Shown: piece after piece, positions 38,267-46,973 of the stretch
Numbering within the stretch: the first letter of the stretch is position 1
How the letters are laid out: every line of letters starts with the position of its first letter
Assembly (NCBI RefSeq): GCF_003129485.1
Contig: NZ_QFFG01000002.1
Span: 1-64,000 of the forward strand
DNA length: 64,000 bases
Reading direction: 5' to 3'
Origin: Polaribacter aquimarinus
GTDB taxonomy: Bacteria > Bacteroidota > Bacteroidia > Flavobacteriales > Flavobacteriaceae
Notes under the pieces: model-generated
Told to the model about the DNA's origin: nothing
Seen by the model: only the letters and a program-made list of their open reading frames with translations
The model's database searches: none
Made by a program: the position numbers and the translations under genes

Positions 38267-40063
38267 TTAATCATTCAGCTTTAAAACAGCCATAAATGCT
38301 TCTTGCGGTATTTCTACATTACCCACCTGACGCATTCTCTTTTTCCCTTTTTTCTGCTTTTCTAATAGTTTACGTTTTCTAGAAATATCTCCACCATAAC
38401 ATTTTGCAGTTACATCTTTACGTAAAGCTTTGGTAGTTTCTCTGGCTATAATTTTTGCTCCAATTGCAGCTTGAATAGGGATATCGAACTGTTGTCTTGG
38501 AATTAATGTTTTTAATTTTTCTACAATCTTTTTACCAATAGTATAAGCGTTATCCGCGTGTAAAAGTGCAGAAAGCGCATCTACAGAATCTCCATTTAAT
38601 AAAATATCTACACGCACTAATTTAGATTCTTTCATACCTATTGGATGATAATCGAAAGAAGCATATCCTTTAGAAACTGTTTTTAAACGATCATAAAAAT
38701 CGAATACAATTTCTGCCAAAGGCATTTCGAAAATTAATTCTACTCTTTGTGTAGTTAAATACGTCTGATTTACAATTTGCCCTCGTTTTTCGATACACAA
38801 ACTCATTACTTGCCCCACAAAATCTGATTTCGTTACAATGGAAGCTTTAATAAATGGCTCTTCTACTCTATTTAATTTAGATGGCTCTGGTAAATCTGAC
38901 GGATTATTTACAATAATGGCTTCTTTGGGGTTTTTGTTGGTATACGCAAAATAAGAAACGTTGGGAACTGTGGTGATTACAGTCATATTAAACTCACGTT
39001 CTAAACGCTCTTGAATAATTTCCATATGCAACATCCCTAAGAATCCACAACGAAAACCAAAACCTAAAGCTGCTGAACTTTCTGGTTGAAACACCAACGA
39101 AGCATCATTTAATTGCAGTTTTTCCATAGAGTTACGCAACTCTTCATAATCTTCTGTATCTACAGGATAAATACCAGCAAAAACCATTGGTTTTACATCT
39201 TCAAAACCATCAATTAAATCGGTTGTTGGATTTGCAAAATCGGTAATTGTATCTCCAACTTTTACTTCTTTTGCAGTTTTTATTCCGGTAATTAAATACC
39301 CAACATCACCTGTTTTTATTTCTTTTTTAACAACTTGCTCTAGTTTTAAAGTACCCACTTCATCAGCACTATATTCTTTACCAGTTGCCATAAATTTTAT
39401 TTGCTGATTCTTTTTAATAGAACCATCAATCACTCTAAAATAGGTTTCAATACCTCTGTAAGAGTTAAAAACCGAATCGAAAATTAATGCTTTTAATGGC
39501 GCATCAGGGTTTCCTTTTGGCGCAGGAACTCTATCTATAATGGCCTCTAAAATATTATCAACCCCAAAACCAGTTTTTCCACTTGCGTGAATTACTTCTT
39601 CAGGATCGCAACCTAATAAATCTACAATATCATCTGTAACTTCTTCTGGGTTCGCAGATGGTAAATCTACTTTATTCAGCACAGGAATAATTTCTAAATC
39701 ATTCTCTAAAGCTAAATATAAATTTGAAATCGTTTGTGCTTGTATGCTTTGAGCAGCATCTACAATTAATAGAGCACCTTCACAAGCGGCAATAGATCTA
39801 GAAACTTCGTAAGAAAAATCTACGTGACCTGGAGTGTCAATTAAATTTAGAATATATTTTTCTCCATTTAATTCATAATCCATTTGAATTGCGTGCGACT
39901 TTATGGTAATTCCACGTTCGCGCTCCAAATCCATATTATCTAATAACTGATTTTGTTTTTCACGCTCAGTTACAGAGCCTGTATAATCTAACAATCTATC
40001 TGCTAAGGTACTTTTACCGTGATCTATATGTGCGATGATGCAAAAGTTTCTGATGTTTTTCAT
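38267..40063 (-). CDS. lepA: Elongation factor 4 (LepA)
   Basis: 598 residues, the standard LepA length. GTPase motifs are [14 protein letters not shown] (G1), RERGITIKS (G2), DTPGHVDF (G3) and NKVDLPSA (G4). EF-G-like domains II, III and V follow. The LepA-specific C-terminal domain, with [20 protein letters not shown], contacts the tRNA. It acts on stalled or mispositioned ribosomes under ionic or acid stress. It is a single-gene unit with a TATATTTG -7-like box upstream on the minus strand near 40097-40104 but no clear -33. Confidence 0.98.
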   Translation of the reverse strand: MKNIRNFCIIAHIDHGKSTLADRLLDYTGSVTEREKQNQLLDNMDLERERGITIKSHAIQMDYELNGEKYILNLIDTPGHVDFSYEVSRSIAACEGALLIVDAAQSIQAQTISNLYLALENDLEIIPVLNKVDLPSANPEEVTDDIVDLLGCDPEEVIHASGKTGFGVDNILEAIIDRVPAPKGNPDAPLKALIFDSVFNSYRGIETYFRVIDGSIKKNQQIKFMATGKEYSADEVGTLKLEQVVKKEIKTGDVGYLITGIKTAKEVKVGDTITDFANPTTDLIDGFEDVKPMVFAGIYPVDTEDYEELRNSMEKLQLNDASLVFQPESSAALGFGFRCGFLGMLHMEIIQERLEREFNMTVITTVPNVSYFAYTNKNPKEAIIVNNPSDLPEPSKLNRVEEPFIKASIVTKSDFVGQVMSLCIEKRGQIVNQTYLTTQRVELIFEMPLAEIVFDFYDRLKTVSKGYASFDYHPIGMKESKLVRVDILLNGDSVDALSALLHADNAYTIGKKIVEKLKTLIPRQQFDIPIQAAIGAKIIARETTKALRKDVTAKCYGGDISRKRKLLEKQKKGKKRMRQVGNVEIPQEAFMAVLKLND

Positions 40064-40239
40064 ACTTCGTATTCTCTCAACTTATTTTTGCAAATATAGT
40101 TAAATATGTACTAGAATTGTTATTGACAAACAACCTTGTTAAAACAGTTTACACGCAATATTTGCAGTTTACAAGAAAAGTATTTTATAAATATTATAAT
40201 GATTGTTTTTTTGTGGTATAATTATTTAATTTTACTACA

Positions 40240-42081
40240 ATGAAAAAGTTATTCTATTCTTTATGCTTTCTATTAATTACGTTTCAATTCTTTTCTCAAG
40301 AAACTGAAAAACTTCCTAAAGTTCCTTGGGAGGAAATTGTTGAAATAAAGAATCAGTTCTACACACCTCTTAGAAAATGGAAACAAGATATAAAGGTTAA
40401 ATTAAAAGGAAATTACACATCAAAAGACTCTTTAGACATTGCTAGAGCATTAAATAAATTAGACTCATTAACCGAAACTATATCTATTAAATTTTCTGAA
40501 AATCCTTTTGAAAATAATTTGAGAATAAATTTTATAGATACCACAAACTCTAAAAGAAACAATATTGCAGAATCTAGATTTATGTTTGGTCCTAAACAAT
40601 CTATTCATAATGCAACTATTAAAATATATAATTATGAAAGGAATATAGATATAAATTTTGAAGAACTTATAAAAGTTGAGATTGCAAGGGTATTGATTTC
40701 TGGTCATTTCTCTTTAGTAAATAGAAAAGCAAAAAGAGCCAGCTTTTTTAATCCTAATAAAATTCCCAAGCTATTAAATAAGAACGACATTGCTATTATA
40801 AAAGAGGTTTATAAGCCTAATTTTAAAGATAACCTTAAAATAGCCGAAGTTCGATATAAACATGTGATAGCATCTATAAATAAAGATATGGCAGAAGCTC
40901 GTAATCATAAATTATGGTGGGTTAGAAATCCTTTTTCTGTTATTATTTTACCAGCTTTACTTTTAATATTATTTTCTATTTATTTTCTCGGAAAATTAAA
41001 AAAATTCTTATCAACTAAAATTAAAAAAGATTGGTTACGATTTGGAATTTTGATGATTACGTTTCTATTTTTTGCTGATATTATCATTATTTTATCTGTT
41101 TCCTCTTTCGATTTTTTAACAATTCCAGATGATTATAGTAAGGTTCCTTTTATCAGGTTCGATACCATCATTTCAACAATTATTTTCTCGTTACTAGCTC
41201 TTCCAGTTTTATTTTTATTTCGTTTTATTGAAACCAAGATTCAAGAAAAAGCTAATTCTATTTTAGTAAAAACCTTTTTCATATTTGCTTCAACAGGATT
41301 TTTACCTTTTGTGTTTCTATGTATTTTGGCTATGATAAGTGCTGGAGAAAGAGTGAATAATCAAAAAATTTATAAAATGTTAGCAAACTCATTTGTTGTA
41401 TTAATGATTATTGCAATTATAAGAGCTTTAATTAGTTACTTTATTTTTAAAGAAAAAAAGCTAATCTTAGACAATGAATTAGAAATATCTAACCTAAGAG
41501 AACTAAAAACGAAAGCAGAATTAAAATCGCTTCAAGCACAAATCAATCCTCATTTTTTATACAATTCTTTAAACTCCATTGCAAGTTTGGCAAAAATTGA
41601 TGCCGAAAAAACGCAAAAAATGGCGTACTCTTTATCTGATTTATTTAAATATTCCATTAACCGAAAAGGTCAAAAAATGAGTACAATTAAAGATGAAATA
41701 GAAATGGTAGAAGCTTATTTAGAAATTGAAAAGATTCGCTTTGGAGACCGATTACAATTTATTGTAGAAGTAGATAACGCTATTAAAAATCATAAGATTC
41801 CTTTGTTTTTAATTCAACCTTTAATCGAAAATGCAGTAAAACACGGTATCTCAAAAAAAGCTGCGCAAGGTGAAATTCGATTAAAAATTAAAGAAAAAAC
41901 CGAACAAATTATCATATCTGTTTCAGATAACGGTCCAGATTTTCCTGACGGATTGTTAAGCGGTCATGGTCTGCAAACGGTTTTCGATTTGTTACGTTTA
42001 AGTTATGGAGATAAGGCTACTTTAAATTGGACCAATTCACCAGAAAAAACAATTGTAATTACCTTACCTAAAAACATTTAA
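40240..42081 (+). CDS. LytS-like sensor histidine kinase
   Basis: 613 residues. A signal peptide (MKKLFYSLCFLLITFQFFSQ) precedes a periplasmic sensor region of about 200 residues with no recognised fold. About five transmembrane helices follow (from NPFSVIILPALLLILF near 229 to about 405). The cytoplasmic kinase is of the His_kinase/HATPase type: phospho-acceptor histidine about 438 in INPHFLYNSLNS, N box LIQPLIENAVKHG and G box VSDNGPDF. It is paired with the LytTR regulator whose ATG lies directly after its stop. The signal sensed is unknown. Confidence 0.93.
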   Translation: MKKLFYSLCFLLITFQFFSQETEKLPKVPWEEIVEIKNQFYTPLRKWKQDIKVKLKGNYTSKDSLDIARALNKLDSLTETISIKFSENPFENNLRINFIDTTNSKRNNIAESRFMFGPKQSIHNATIKIYNYERNIDINFEELIKVEIARVLISGHFSLVNRKAKRASFFNPNKIPKLLNKNDIAIIKEVYKPNFKDNLKIAEVRYKHVIASINKDMAEARNHKLWWVRNPFSVIILPALLLILFSIYFLGKLKKFLSTKIKKDWLRFGILMITFLFFADIIIILSVSSFDFLTIPDDYSKVPFIRFDTIISTIIFSLLALPVLFLFRFIETKIQEKANSILVKTFFIFASTGFLPFVFLCILAMISAGERVNNQKIYKMLANSFVVLMIIAIIRALISYFIFKEKKLILDNELEISNLRELKTKAELKSLQAQINPHFLYNSLNSIASLAKIDAEKTQKMAYSLSDLFKYSINRKGQKMSTIKDEIEMVEAYLEIEKIRFGDRLQFIVEVDNAIKNHKIPLFLIQPLIENAVKHGISKKAAQGEIRLKIKEKTEQIIISVSDNGPDFPDGLLSGHGLQTVFDLLRLSYGDKATLNWTNSPEKTIVITLPKNI

Positions 42082-42082
42082 A

Positions 42083-42844
42083 ATGAACAAGCCTTATACT
42101 ACCATTATTATTGATGATGAAGCTCCAGCAAGAGTAGGTTTGCAAAATTTATTATCAGAGTTTCCAGAAACCTTTCGTATTATCGATACTGCAAAAAATG
42201 GTTTTGAAGCTCAAGAAAAAATAGAGCGGTTACAGCCTGACCTTATTTTTTTAGATATAGAAATGCCAGAATGCAGTGGTTTTGAGCTTTTAGAAAAATT
42301 ATCTAAAATACCTATTGTAGTGTTTTGTACTGCCTATGACCAATATGCTTTAGAAGCTTTTGAAACCAATAGTATCGATTATTTGGTAAAACCCGTAAAA
42401 TTGGAACGAATTTCAAAAACGGTTAAAAAACTAAATTCTTTTCATCACAATAAAACATCCGAAGAAATTTTAAGTGTTTTAAAACAAATTAATAGTAAAA
42501 ATGAAGTAAAAAAAATGACTTCTATTACTGTAAAGAAAAACGATAAATTAATTTTTATAAAATTAGATGATGTCCATTTTTTTCAATCAGACAATAATTA
42601 TACAAACATAAATAGCGAATCAGGAAATTATTTAAGTACAGAGTCTATAAGTAATTTAGCTGAGAAATTACCCGATAATTTTATTCGTGTTCATAGAAGT
42701 ATTATTATCAACAAAGACCATGTACATGATATTCAAAAATATTTTAACAGCAGATTTATCATTACCTTAAACGATAAAAAAGCCACAAGCGTTACTTCTG
42801 GTAGAAGTTTTAATGAAAAGATAAAAAATTGGATGAATATTTAA
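42083..42844 (+). CDS. LytTR-family response regulator
   Basis: 253 residues. The receiver domain (about 4-120) has the acidic pair DDEAPAR, the phosphorylatable aspartate about 58 in IFLDIEMPE, and VFCTAYDQYALEAF and DYLVKPVK. The LytTR DNA-binding domain (about 150-250) contains the typical VHFFQSDNNYTNI and FIRVHRSIIINKDHV. It should bind direct repeats upstream of its targets; none could be assigned here. The gene follows the kinase with one base between them and overlaps the convergent EF-hand gene by 4 bases. Confidence 0.95.
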   Translation: MNKPYTTIIIDDEAPARVGLQNLLSEFPETFRIIDTAKNGFEAQEKIERLQPDLIFLDIEMPECSGFELLEKLSKIPIVVFCTAYDQYALEAFETNSIDYLVKPVKLERISKTVKKLNSFHHNKTSEEILSVLKQINSKNEVKKMTSITVKKNDKLIFIKLDDVHFFQSDNNYTNINSESGNYLSTESISNLAEKLPDNFIRVHRSIIINKDHVHDIQKYFNSRFIITLNDKKATSVTSGRSFNEKIKNWMNI

Positions 42845-43116
42845 TAATCTCTTTCAAGTTCTGCAATCGCAACTTTAAACTCTTCCCAGCTAATGGTATC
42901 ATCGCTTGATTTATCATAGCCTTTTAGCAACTCATTGGCTACAAAACTTCTAATAAATCCATTTACTTCAGCATCTCTTAAAAGTTTTTTTATTTCAGTT
43001 TTTTTTAACCTTCCATTTTTATCTGAATCAAAAAACTGAAAAGCTTCTTCTGGAGAATCAAATTGATTGGTTATTAAAATTCTAATTTTTCGTAAAATAC
43101 TTTCTTTAGCTCCCAT
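42841..43116 (-). CDS. Small EF-hand calcium-binding protein
   Basis: 91 residues without signal peptide. Two EF-hand loops are readable: DSDKNGRLKKTE (about 30-41) with all chelating positions filled, and DKSSDDTISWEE (about 70-81), also complete. Helices flank both loops, as in a calmodulin-like lobe. Such cytoplasmic EF-hand proteins are uncommon in bacteria; a calcium-buffering or sensing role is only inferred. It is convergent with the response regulator. Confidence 0.85.
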   Translation of the reverse strand: MGAKESILRKIRILITNQFDSPEEAFQFFDSDKNGRLKKTEIKKLLRDAEVNGFIRSFVANELLKGYDKSSDDTISWEEFKVAIAELERDY

Positions 43117-43210
43117 AAATTTATCTGTAATTTAATAATGCATTAAATTAATAAATATTATTGAAATATTTTATGATAAAACTCATCTAGTTATAAAACT
43201 ACACTCTACC

Positions 43211-43316
43211 TTAGTCTTGCCATTCTGCAATAAACAAGTTGGTATCTCTTGTGATGTATTTCAGAATCACAATCCTGTTAGTCTTGCCATTCTGCAATAA
43301 ACAAGTTGGTATCTCT
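43211..43316. repeat. 39-bp direct repeat flanking a hairpin, including the 3' end of the beta-propeller gene
   Basis: Bases 43211-43249 and 43278-43316 are identical. The second copy is the last 12 codons plus stop of the PD40 gene; the first lies beyond its stop, in the 3' untranslated region. The 28 bases between them contain a hairpin whose arms begin at the copy border: TTGTGAT (43249-43255) and ATCACAA (43266-43272). The offset of 67 bases puts the second stop out of frame. This looks like a local duplication or the scar of a deletion or insertion event. Confidence 0.85.
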
Positions 43317-44384
43317 ACCACCTCCATTATTTCTGTTAGAAGAAAAAATTAATTTTTTACCATCGTTAGAAAATACTGGAAAGGCATCAAAAGTTTCTCC
43401 GTGTGTTATTCTTTCTAAATTTTTTCCATCTAAATCTATCATATATAAATTGAAAGGAAAACCTCTTTCAGATTCAAAATTAGATGAGAATAAAATCTTT
43501 TTTCCTGAAGGATGAAAAAACGGACTCCAATTAGCATTTCCTAAATCCGTTAATTGACGTAAACCTGTACCATCAGCATTACAAATATACAATTCCATTT
43601 GAGTTGGTTGTACTAAACCTTCTTTCAATAAATCTTGATATTCTTTAATTTCTGCTGCTGTTTTTGGTCTTGAAGAACGGAAAATCAATTTTGTACCATC
43701 CGGAGAGAAAAAAGCACCACCATCATAACCCAATTGATTGGTTATTTGTTTTACATCAGAACCATCAATATTCATTGTAAATAATTCTAAATCACCTGTC
43801 CTCATTGATGTAAATACAATTTTATCTCCTTTAGGAGAAACAGTTGCTTCTGCATCATACCCTTTTTCAGTGGTTAATTGTTTAGTAATATTTCCTTCTA
43901 AATCTGCTACAAAAATATCGTAAGAATCATAAATTGGCCATACATATTTACCCTCTCTTCTTAAAGGTGCATCTGGGCATTCTTTTCCTCCAAGATGCGT
44001 TGAACCGTAGACGAATTCTTTATCTCCTGGTAAAAAATACGCACAAGTTGTTCTTCCTAAACCTGTTGAAATCATTGGTGGTTTTTTATTTTTAAACGTT
44101 TCATCAGCATTCATTAAAAACATTTGGTCACAATTAACTCCCCAACCTTTATTGTTTGACTGAAATATAATTTGTTTGTCATCAAAACTCCAATAAGCTT
44201 CTGCGTTATCACCTCCAAAAGTGATTTGTTTTAATGATTTAAAATGCTTTTCTTCTGGATAAATTAAACCACCTTGCCATTTTTTTGTTTCACCTGAGTA
44301 AGCATCATCTTTTTCTTTTTTCTTATTTTTACAAGAAGTAATAAACAATGTTACAATTACCAAAAAAAGTACTCTAAATTTCAT
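43278..44384 (-). CDS. TolB-like PD40 beta-propeller lipoprotein
   Basis: 368 residues. The N-terminus (MKFRVLFLVIVTLFITSC) is a lipoprotein signal with cysteine at residue 18. About six PD40/WD40-like blades follow, each with a motif such as DAEATVSPKGDKIVFTSMR or YDGGAFFSPDGTKLIFRSS. TolB-like propellers bind proteins or peptides in the periplasm or at the outer membrane. No peptidase domain is attached. The gene is divergent from an M28 peptidase lipoprotein 42 bases away; shared control is possible. Its last 39 bases are duplicated downstream. Confidence 0.9.
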   Translation of the reverse strand: MKFRVLFLVIVTLFITSCKNKKKEKDDAYSGETKKWQGGLIYPEEKHFKSLKQITFGGDNAEAYWSFDDKQIIFQSNNKGWGVNCDQMFLMNADETFKNKKPPMISTGLGRTTCAYFLPGDKEFVYGSTHLGGKECPDAPLRREGKYVWPIYDSYDIFVADLEGNITKQLTTEKGYDAEATVSPKGDKIVFTSMRTGDLELFTMNIDGSDVKQITNQLGYDGGAFFSPDGTKLIFRSSRPKTAAEIKEYQDLLKEGLVQPTQMELYICNADGTGLRQLTDLGNANWSPFFHPSGKKILFSSNFESERGFPFNLYMIDLDGKNLERITHGETFDAFPVFSNDGKKLIFSSNRNNGGGRDTNLFIAEWQD

Positions 44385-44426
44385 CTGTAATCGGTTTTAT
44401 TTGTAACAAAAATACTATATATCACT

Positions 44427-45647
44427 ATGAGAAACCTTTTATTTTTAATCTTTTTGTGTGTTTTTATAAGTTGTCAAAAAAATACAAATCAAGAAAACCG
44501 TATTAAAGAAGATGTTTCTTTTTTAGCTTCTGATAAACTAGAGGGCAGACAAACAGGAACTGAAGGCGAAAAAAAAGCTGCAGATTATATTCGTAAACGA
44601 TTTGAAGAATTGAAACTATCTGAAAAGGGGACTAACGGATATTTACAAGCTTTTACATTTAAACCGAAAACAAATCCGCATGATGAAGTAAAGTTTGATG
44701 TAAATGGTGATGGATCTATAACAGGAAATAATATTATAGGTTTTTTAGATAATAAAGCAGAAAACACAGTAATTATTGGTGCTCATTACGATCATTTAGG
44801 GTATGGAGGAGATGGTTCATTGTATAGAGATTCTATTAAAGCAATACACAATGGAGCTGATGATAATGCTTCTGGAGTAGCAATTATGCTAAATTTAGCA
44901 GCTAAACTAAAAAATAAAAACATTAATAATAATTACTTATTTATAGCTTTTTCTGGAGAAGAAATGGGGTTGTTAGGCTCTAATTATTTTGTAAAAAACC
45001 CAACAATAGATGTTAAAAAAGTGTCTTACATGATTAATATGGACATGGTCGGTAGATTAAAAAAAGATTCTACTTTGGCTGTATACGGCACAGGAACTTC
45101 GCCAATTTTTAAACAGACTCTTAGATCTCATAATAATAATTTTAAACTAATTCAAAAAGAGTCTGGAGTTGGACCAAGTGATCATACTAGTTTTTATTTA
45201 GCAGACATTCCTGTATTGCATTTTTTTACGGGACAGCACGATGACTATCATAAACCTGGAGACGATTCTGAAAAATTGAATTATAAAGGAATGGAAATAA
45301 TTGGTAATTATATTTTTAACATAATTTCTGATTTAAATGATAATGGTAAATTAGCATTCAGAAAAACTAAAAATGAGAGCAGTCAAGTTCGTTTTAAGGT
45401 TGGTTTAGGTGTTGTACCTGACTACATGTTTGATGGAAAAGGAATGAGAATTGATGGAATTTCTGAAAACAAACCCGCTCAAAAATCCGGTTTACAAAAG
45501 GGAGATATTGTGATACAATTGGGAGACAGTTTAGTTACCAATATGATGAGTTATATGAGAGCTTTATCTGTTTTTAAAAAGGGAGATAAAACTAAGGTTG
45601 TAGTAAAAAGACAAAACAAAAAGGTTGAAGCTGAAATCAACTTTTAA
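44427..45647 (+). CDS. M28-family aminopeptidase lipoprotein with C-terminal PDZ domain
   Basis: 406 residues with a lipoprotein signal (LFLIFLCVFISC). The dizinc M28 core shows the ligands in order: GAHYDHLGYG, GADDNASG, FSGEEMGLLGS, INMDMVG and the late histidine in FFTGQHDDYHKPGD. Residues about 315-406 form a PDZ domain (MRIDGISENKPAQKSGLQKG), likely for substrate C-terminus recognition. It should cleave N-terminal residues from peptides in the periplasm or on the cell surface. It is divergent from the PD40 lipoprotein, and the next gene begins after a 41-base gap with its own promoter-like palindrome. Confidence 0.95.
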   Translation: MRNLLFLIFLCVFISCQKNTNQENRIKEDVSFLASDKLEGRQTGTEGEKKAADYIRKRFEELKLSEKGTNGYLQAFTFKPKTNPHDEVKFDVNGDGSITGNNIIGFLDNKAENTVIIGAHYDHLGYGGDGSLYRDSIKAIHNGADDNASGVAIMLNLAAKLKNKNINNNYLFIAFSGEEMGLLGSNYFVKNPTIDVKKVSYMINMDMVGRLKKDSTLAVYGTGTSPIFKQTLRSHNNNFKLIQKESGVGPSDHTSFYLADIPVLHFFTGQHDDYHKPGDDSEKLNYKGMEIIGNYIFNIISDLNDNGKLAFRKTKNESSQVRFKVGLGVVPDYMFDGKGMRIDGISENKPAQKSGLQKGDIVIQLGDSLVTNMMSYMRALSVFKKGDKTKVVVKRQNKKVEAEINF

Positions 45648-45660
45648 CATATTTATTTTA

Positions 45661-45679
45661 TATATTTGATAATCAAATA
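45661..45679 (+). promoter_or_regulatory. -7 element with overlapping 17-bp palindrome ahead of the cytochrome c cluster
   Basis: TATATTTG (45661-45668) matches the Bacteroidota -7 box; no good -33 is present. TATTTGAT-A-ATCAAATA (45663-45679) is a perfect palindrome overlapping it and the predicted transcription start. It has the look of a dimer-binding operator. No T tract follows, so it is not a terminator of the M28 gene. Confidence 0.5.
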
Positions 45680-45688
45680 ATTATATCT

Positions 45689-46048
45689 ATGAAAAAAATT
45701 ATTTATAAATCTATATTTATTTCTGTTATTTCTTTTGGGTTTTACAACTGTTCAACAACAGTAATTCCTCTAGAAGAAGAACCCGAACCTGTTATAGAAA
45801 AGATAACATACAATGATAATGTAAAATCTATTATTGATGCCAATTGTATTAGTTGTCATATTAGTGGTGGTCAAGCAAGTCATTATCCATTAATTAATTA
45901 TTCTCAAGTTAAAAATTCTGCTGAATCTGGGAATTTAATCAGCAGAATGAACGACATAACAAGGCCAATGCCTCAAAGTGGTTTACTCCCAGCTCAAACA
46001 AGGGCTATAATTGATAAATGGAAAACTGATGGGTTTTTAGAAAACTAA
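45689..46048 (+). CDS. Small c-type cytochrome lipoprotein
   Basis: 119 residues. A lipobox-like FGFYNC ends the signal segment. A single haem-binding CISCH motif (about residues 53-57) and a methionine in the RPMPQSG loop (about 94) as the likely axial ligand make it a monohaem cytochrome c of the short PSCyt/planctomycete-like style (TYNDNVKSIIDANC). It would sit on a membrane facing the periplasm or the surface. It is the first gene of a closely spaced cluster with YceI, an OB-fold protein and a DUF5777 barrel. Confidence 0.9.
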   Translation: MKKIIYKSIFISVISFGFYNCSTTVIPLEEEPEPVIEKITYNDNVKSIIDANCISCHISGGQASHYPLINYSQVKNSAESGNLISRMNDITRPMPQSGLLPAQTRAIIDKWKTDGFLEN

Positions 46049-46058
46049 ATCTAAAATT

Positions 46059-46601
46059 ATGAAAAAACATCTTTTTTTTATTGTCTTTTTTTGCAGTATA
46101 TCTCTTTTTTCGCAAAAATATTTCACACGTTCTGGAAACACTAATTTTAAAGCATCTGTAGAAGCTTTTGAACCTGTAGAAGCAACGAATAATAGTACAA
46201 CTGTTATTCTAAAAACAGATACAGGAGATATTGCTGCTCAACTTTTTATAAATGCGTTTCAATTCAAAGTAGCTTTAATGCAAGAACATTTTAATGAAAA
46301 TTATATGGAATCTAACAAGTTTCCAAAAGCTACTTTTAGAGGAAAGTTAAATGATTTTGATTTTAAAAATAGTAACAATAAAAAAGAATATAAACTAACA
46401 GGAACGTTAACAGTTAGAGGTGTAAAAAAAGAAATTGAAACCACTGCAAAAGTTAGTTTGGAAGATGGTAAAATTAAATTGATGTCAAATTTTGTTGTAG
46501 AACCTCAAGATTTTAAAATTAATATTCCATCAATCGTTAGAAAAAAAATTGCTGATAAAATAAACGTTACTTTAAATTATGAGCTTGTCGAAAAAAAATA
46601 A
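46059..46601 (+). CDS. YceI-family lipid-binding protein
   Basis: 180 residues with a signal peptide (MKKHLFFIVFFCSISLFSQ). The YceI lipocalin-like barrel is indicated by the EHFNENYMESNKFPKATF segment and LTVRGVKKEI. YceI proteins bind isoprenoid chains such as polyprenyl or quinone molecules in a hydrophobic cavity. It begins 10 bases after the cytochrome gene and overlaps the next gene by 23 bases, so the three are one transcription unit. The cargo here is not known. Confidence 0.93.
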   Translation: MKKHLFFIVFFCSISLFSQKYFTRSGNTNFKASVEAFEPVEATNNSTTVILKTDTGDIAAQLFINAFQFKVALMQEHFNENYMESNKFPKATFRGKLNDFDFKNSNNKKEYKLTGTLTVRGVKKEIETTAKVSLEDGKIKLMSNFVVEPQDFKINIPSIVRKKIADKINVTLNYELVEKK

Positions 46602-46968
46602 AATAATACTCTTTGTTATTATTACTGGATTATTAATTGGTTTTTTTGTTTACAACTATGCAATGAAAGCTCCTGCAAAAATTGAAACAAAAGAGGTTGT
46701 TTTTGATGGTTTTGCTTCAGATTTTATGAAAAAAGTACAAGAAAACGCAAAAAATTGGCAAAACAAAGTTGTTGTTTTAAAAGGGAATATAACATCAAAA
46801 GACGATAAGGGCATCACTTTAGAAAATCAAATTTATTGTCAATTTAGAGAAGATGTCAAATTTTCAACCTTAAAAACGAATAAAAATATAATACTAAAAG
46901 GTCGTGTAATTGGTTATGACGATTTATTAGAAGAATTAAAATTAGATCAATGTTTACTTACACCATAA
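46579..46968 (+). CDS. Membrane-anchored OB-fold protein
   Basis: 129 residues. One N-terminal helix (IILFVIITGLLIGFFVYNY) anchors a small domain of about 95 residues whose strands (KVVVLKGNITSKDDKGITL, NIILKGRVIGYDDLLEEL) suggest an OB fold of the tRNA_anti-like type, probably periplasmic rather than nucleic-acid-binding. The start at 46579 overlaps the end of yceI by 23 bases; a TTG two codons later is possible. The family is seen beside YceI and DUF5777 genes in Flavobacteriia. Function unknown. Confidence 0.82.
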   Translation: MSLSKKNKIILFVIITGLLIGFFVYNYAMKAPAKIETKEVVFDGFASDFMKKVQENAKNWQNKVVVLKGNITSKDDKGITLENQIYCQFREDVKFSTLKTNKNIILKGRVIGYDDLLEELKLDQCLLTP

Positions 46969-46973
46969 ATATT

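Noticed and set aside
43249..43272. Hairpin between the 39-bp repeats as a terminator of the PD40 gene
   Set aside because: No T tract follows on the minus strand; the second repeat copy follows directly.
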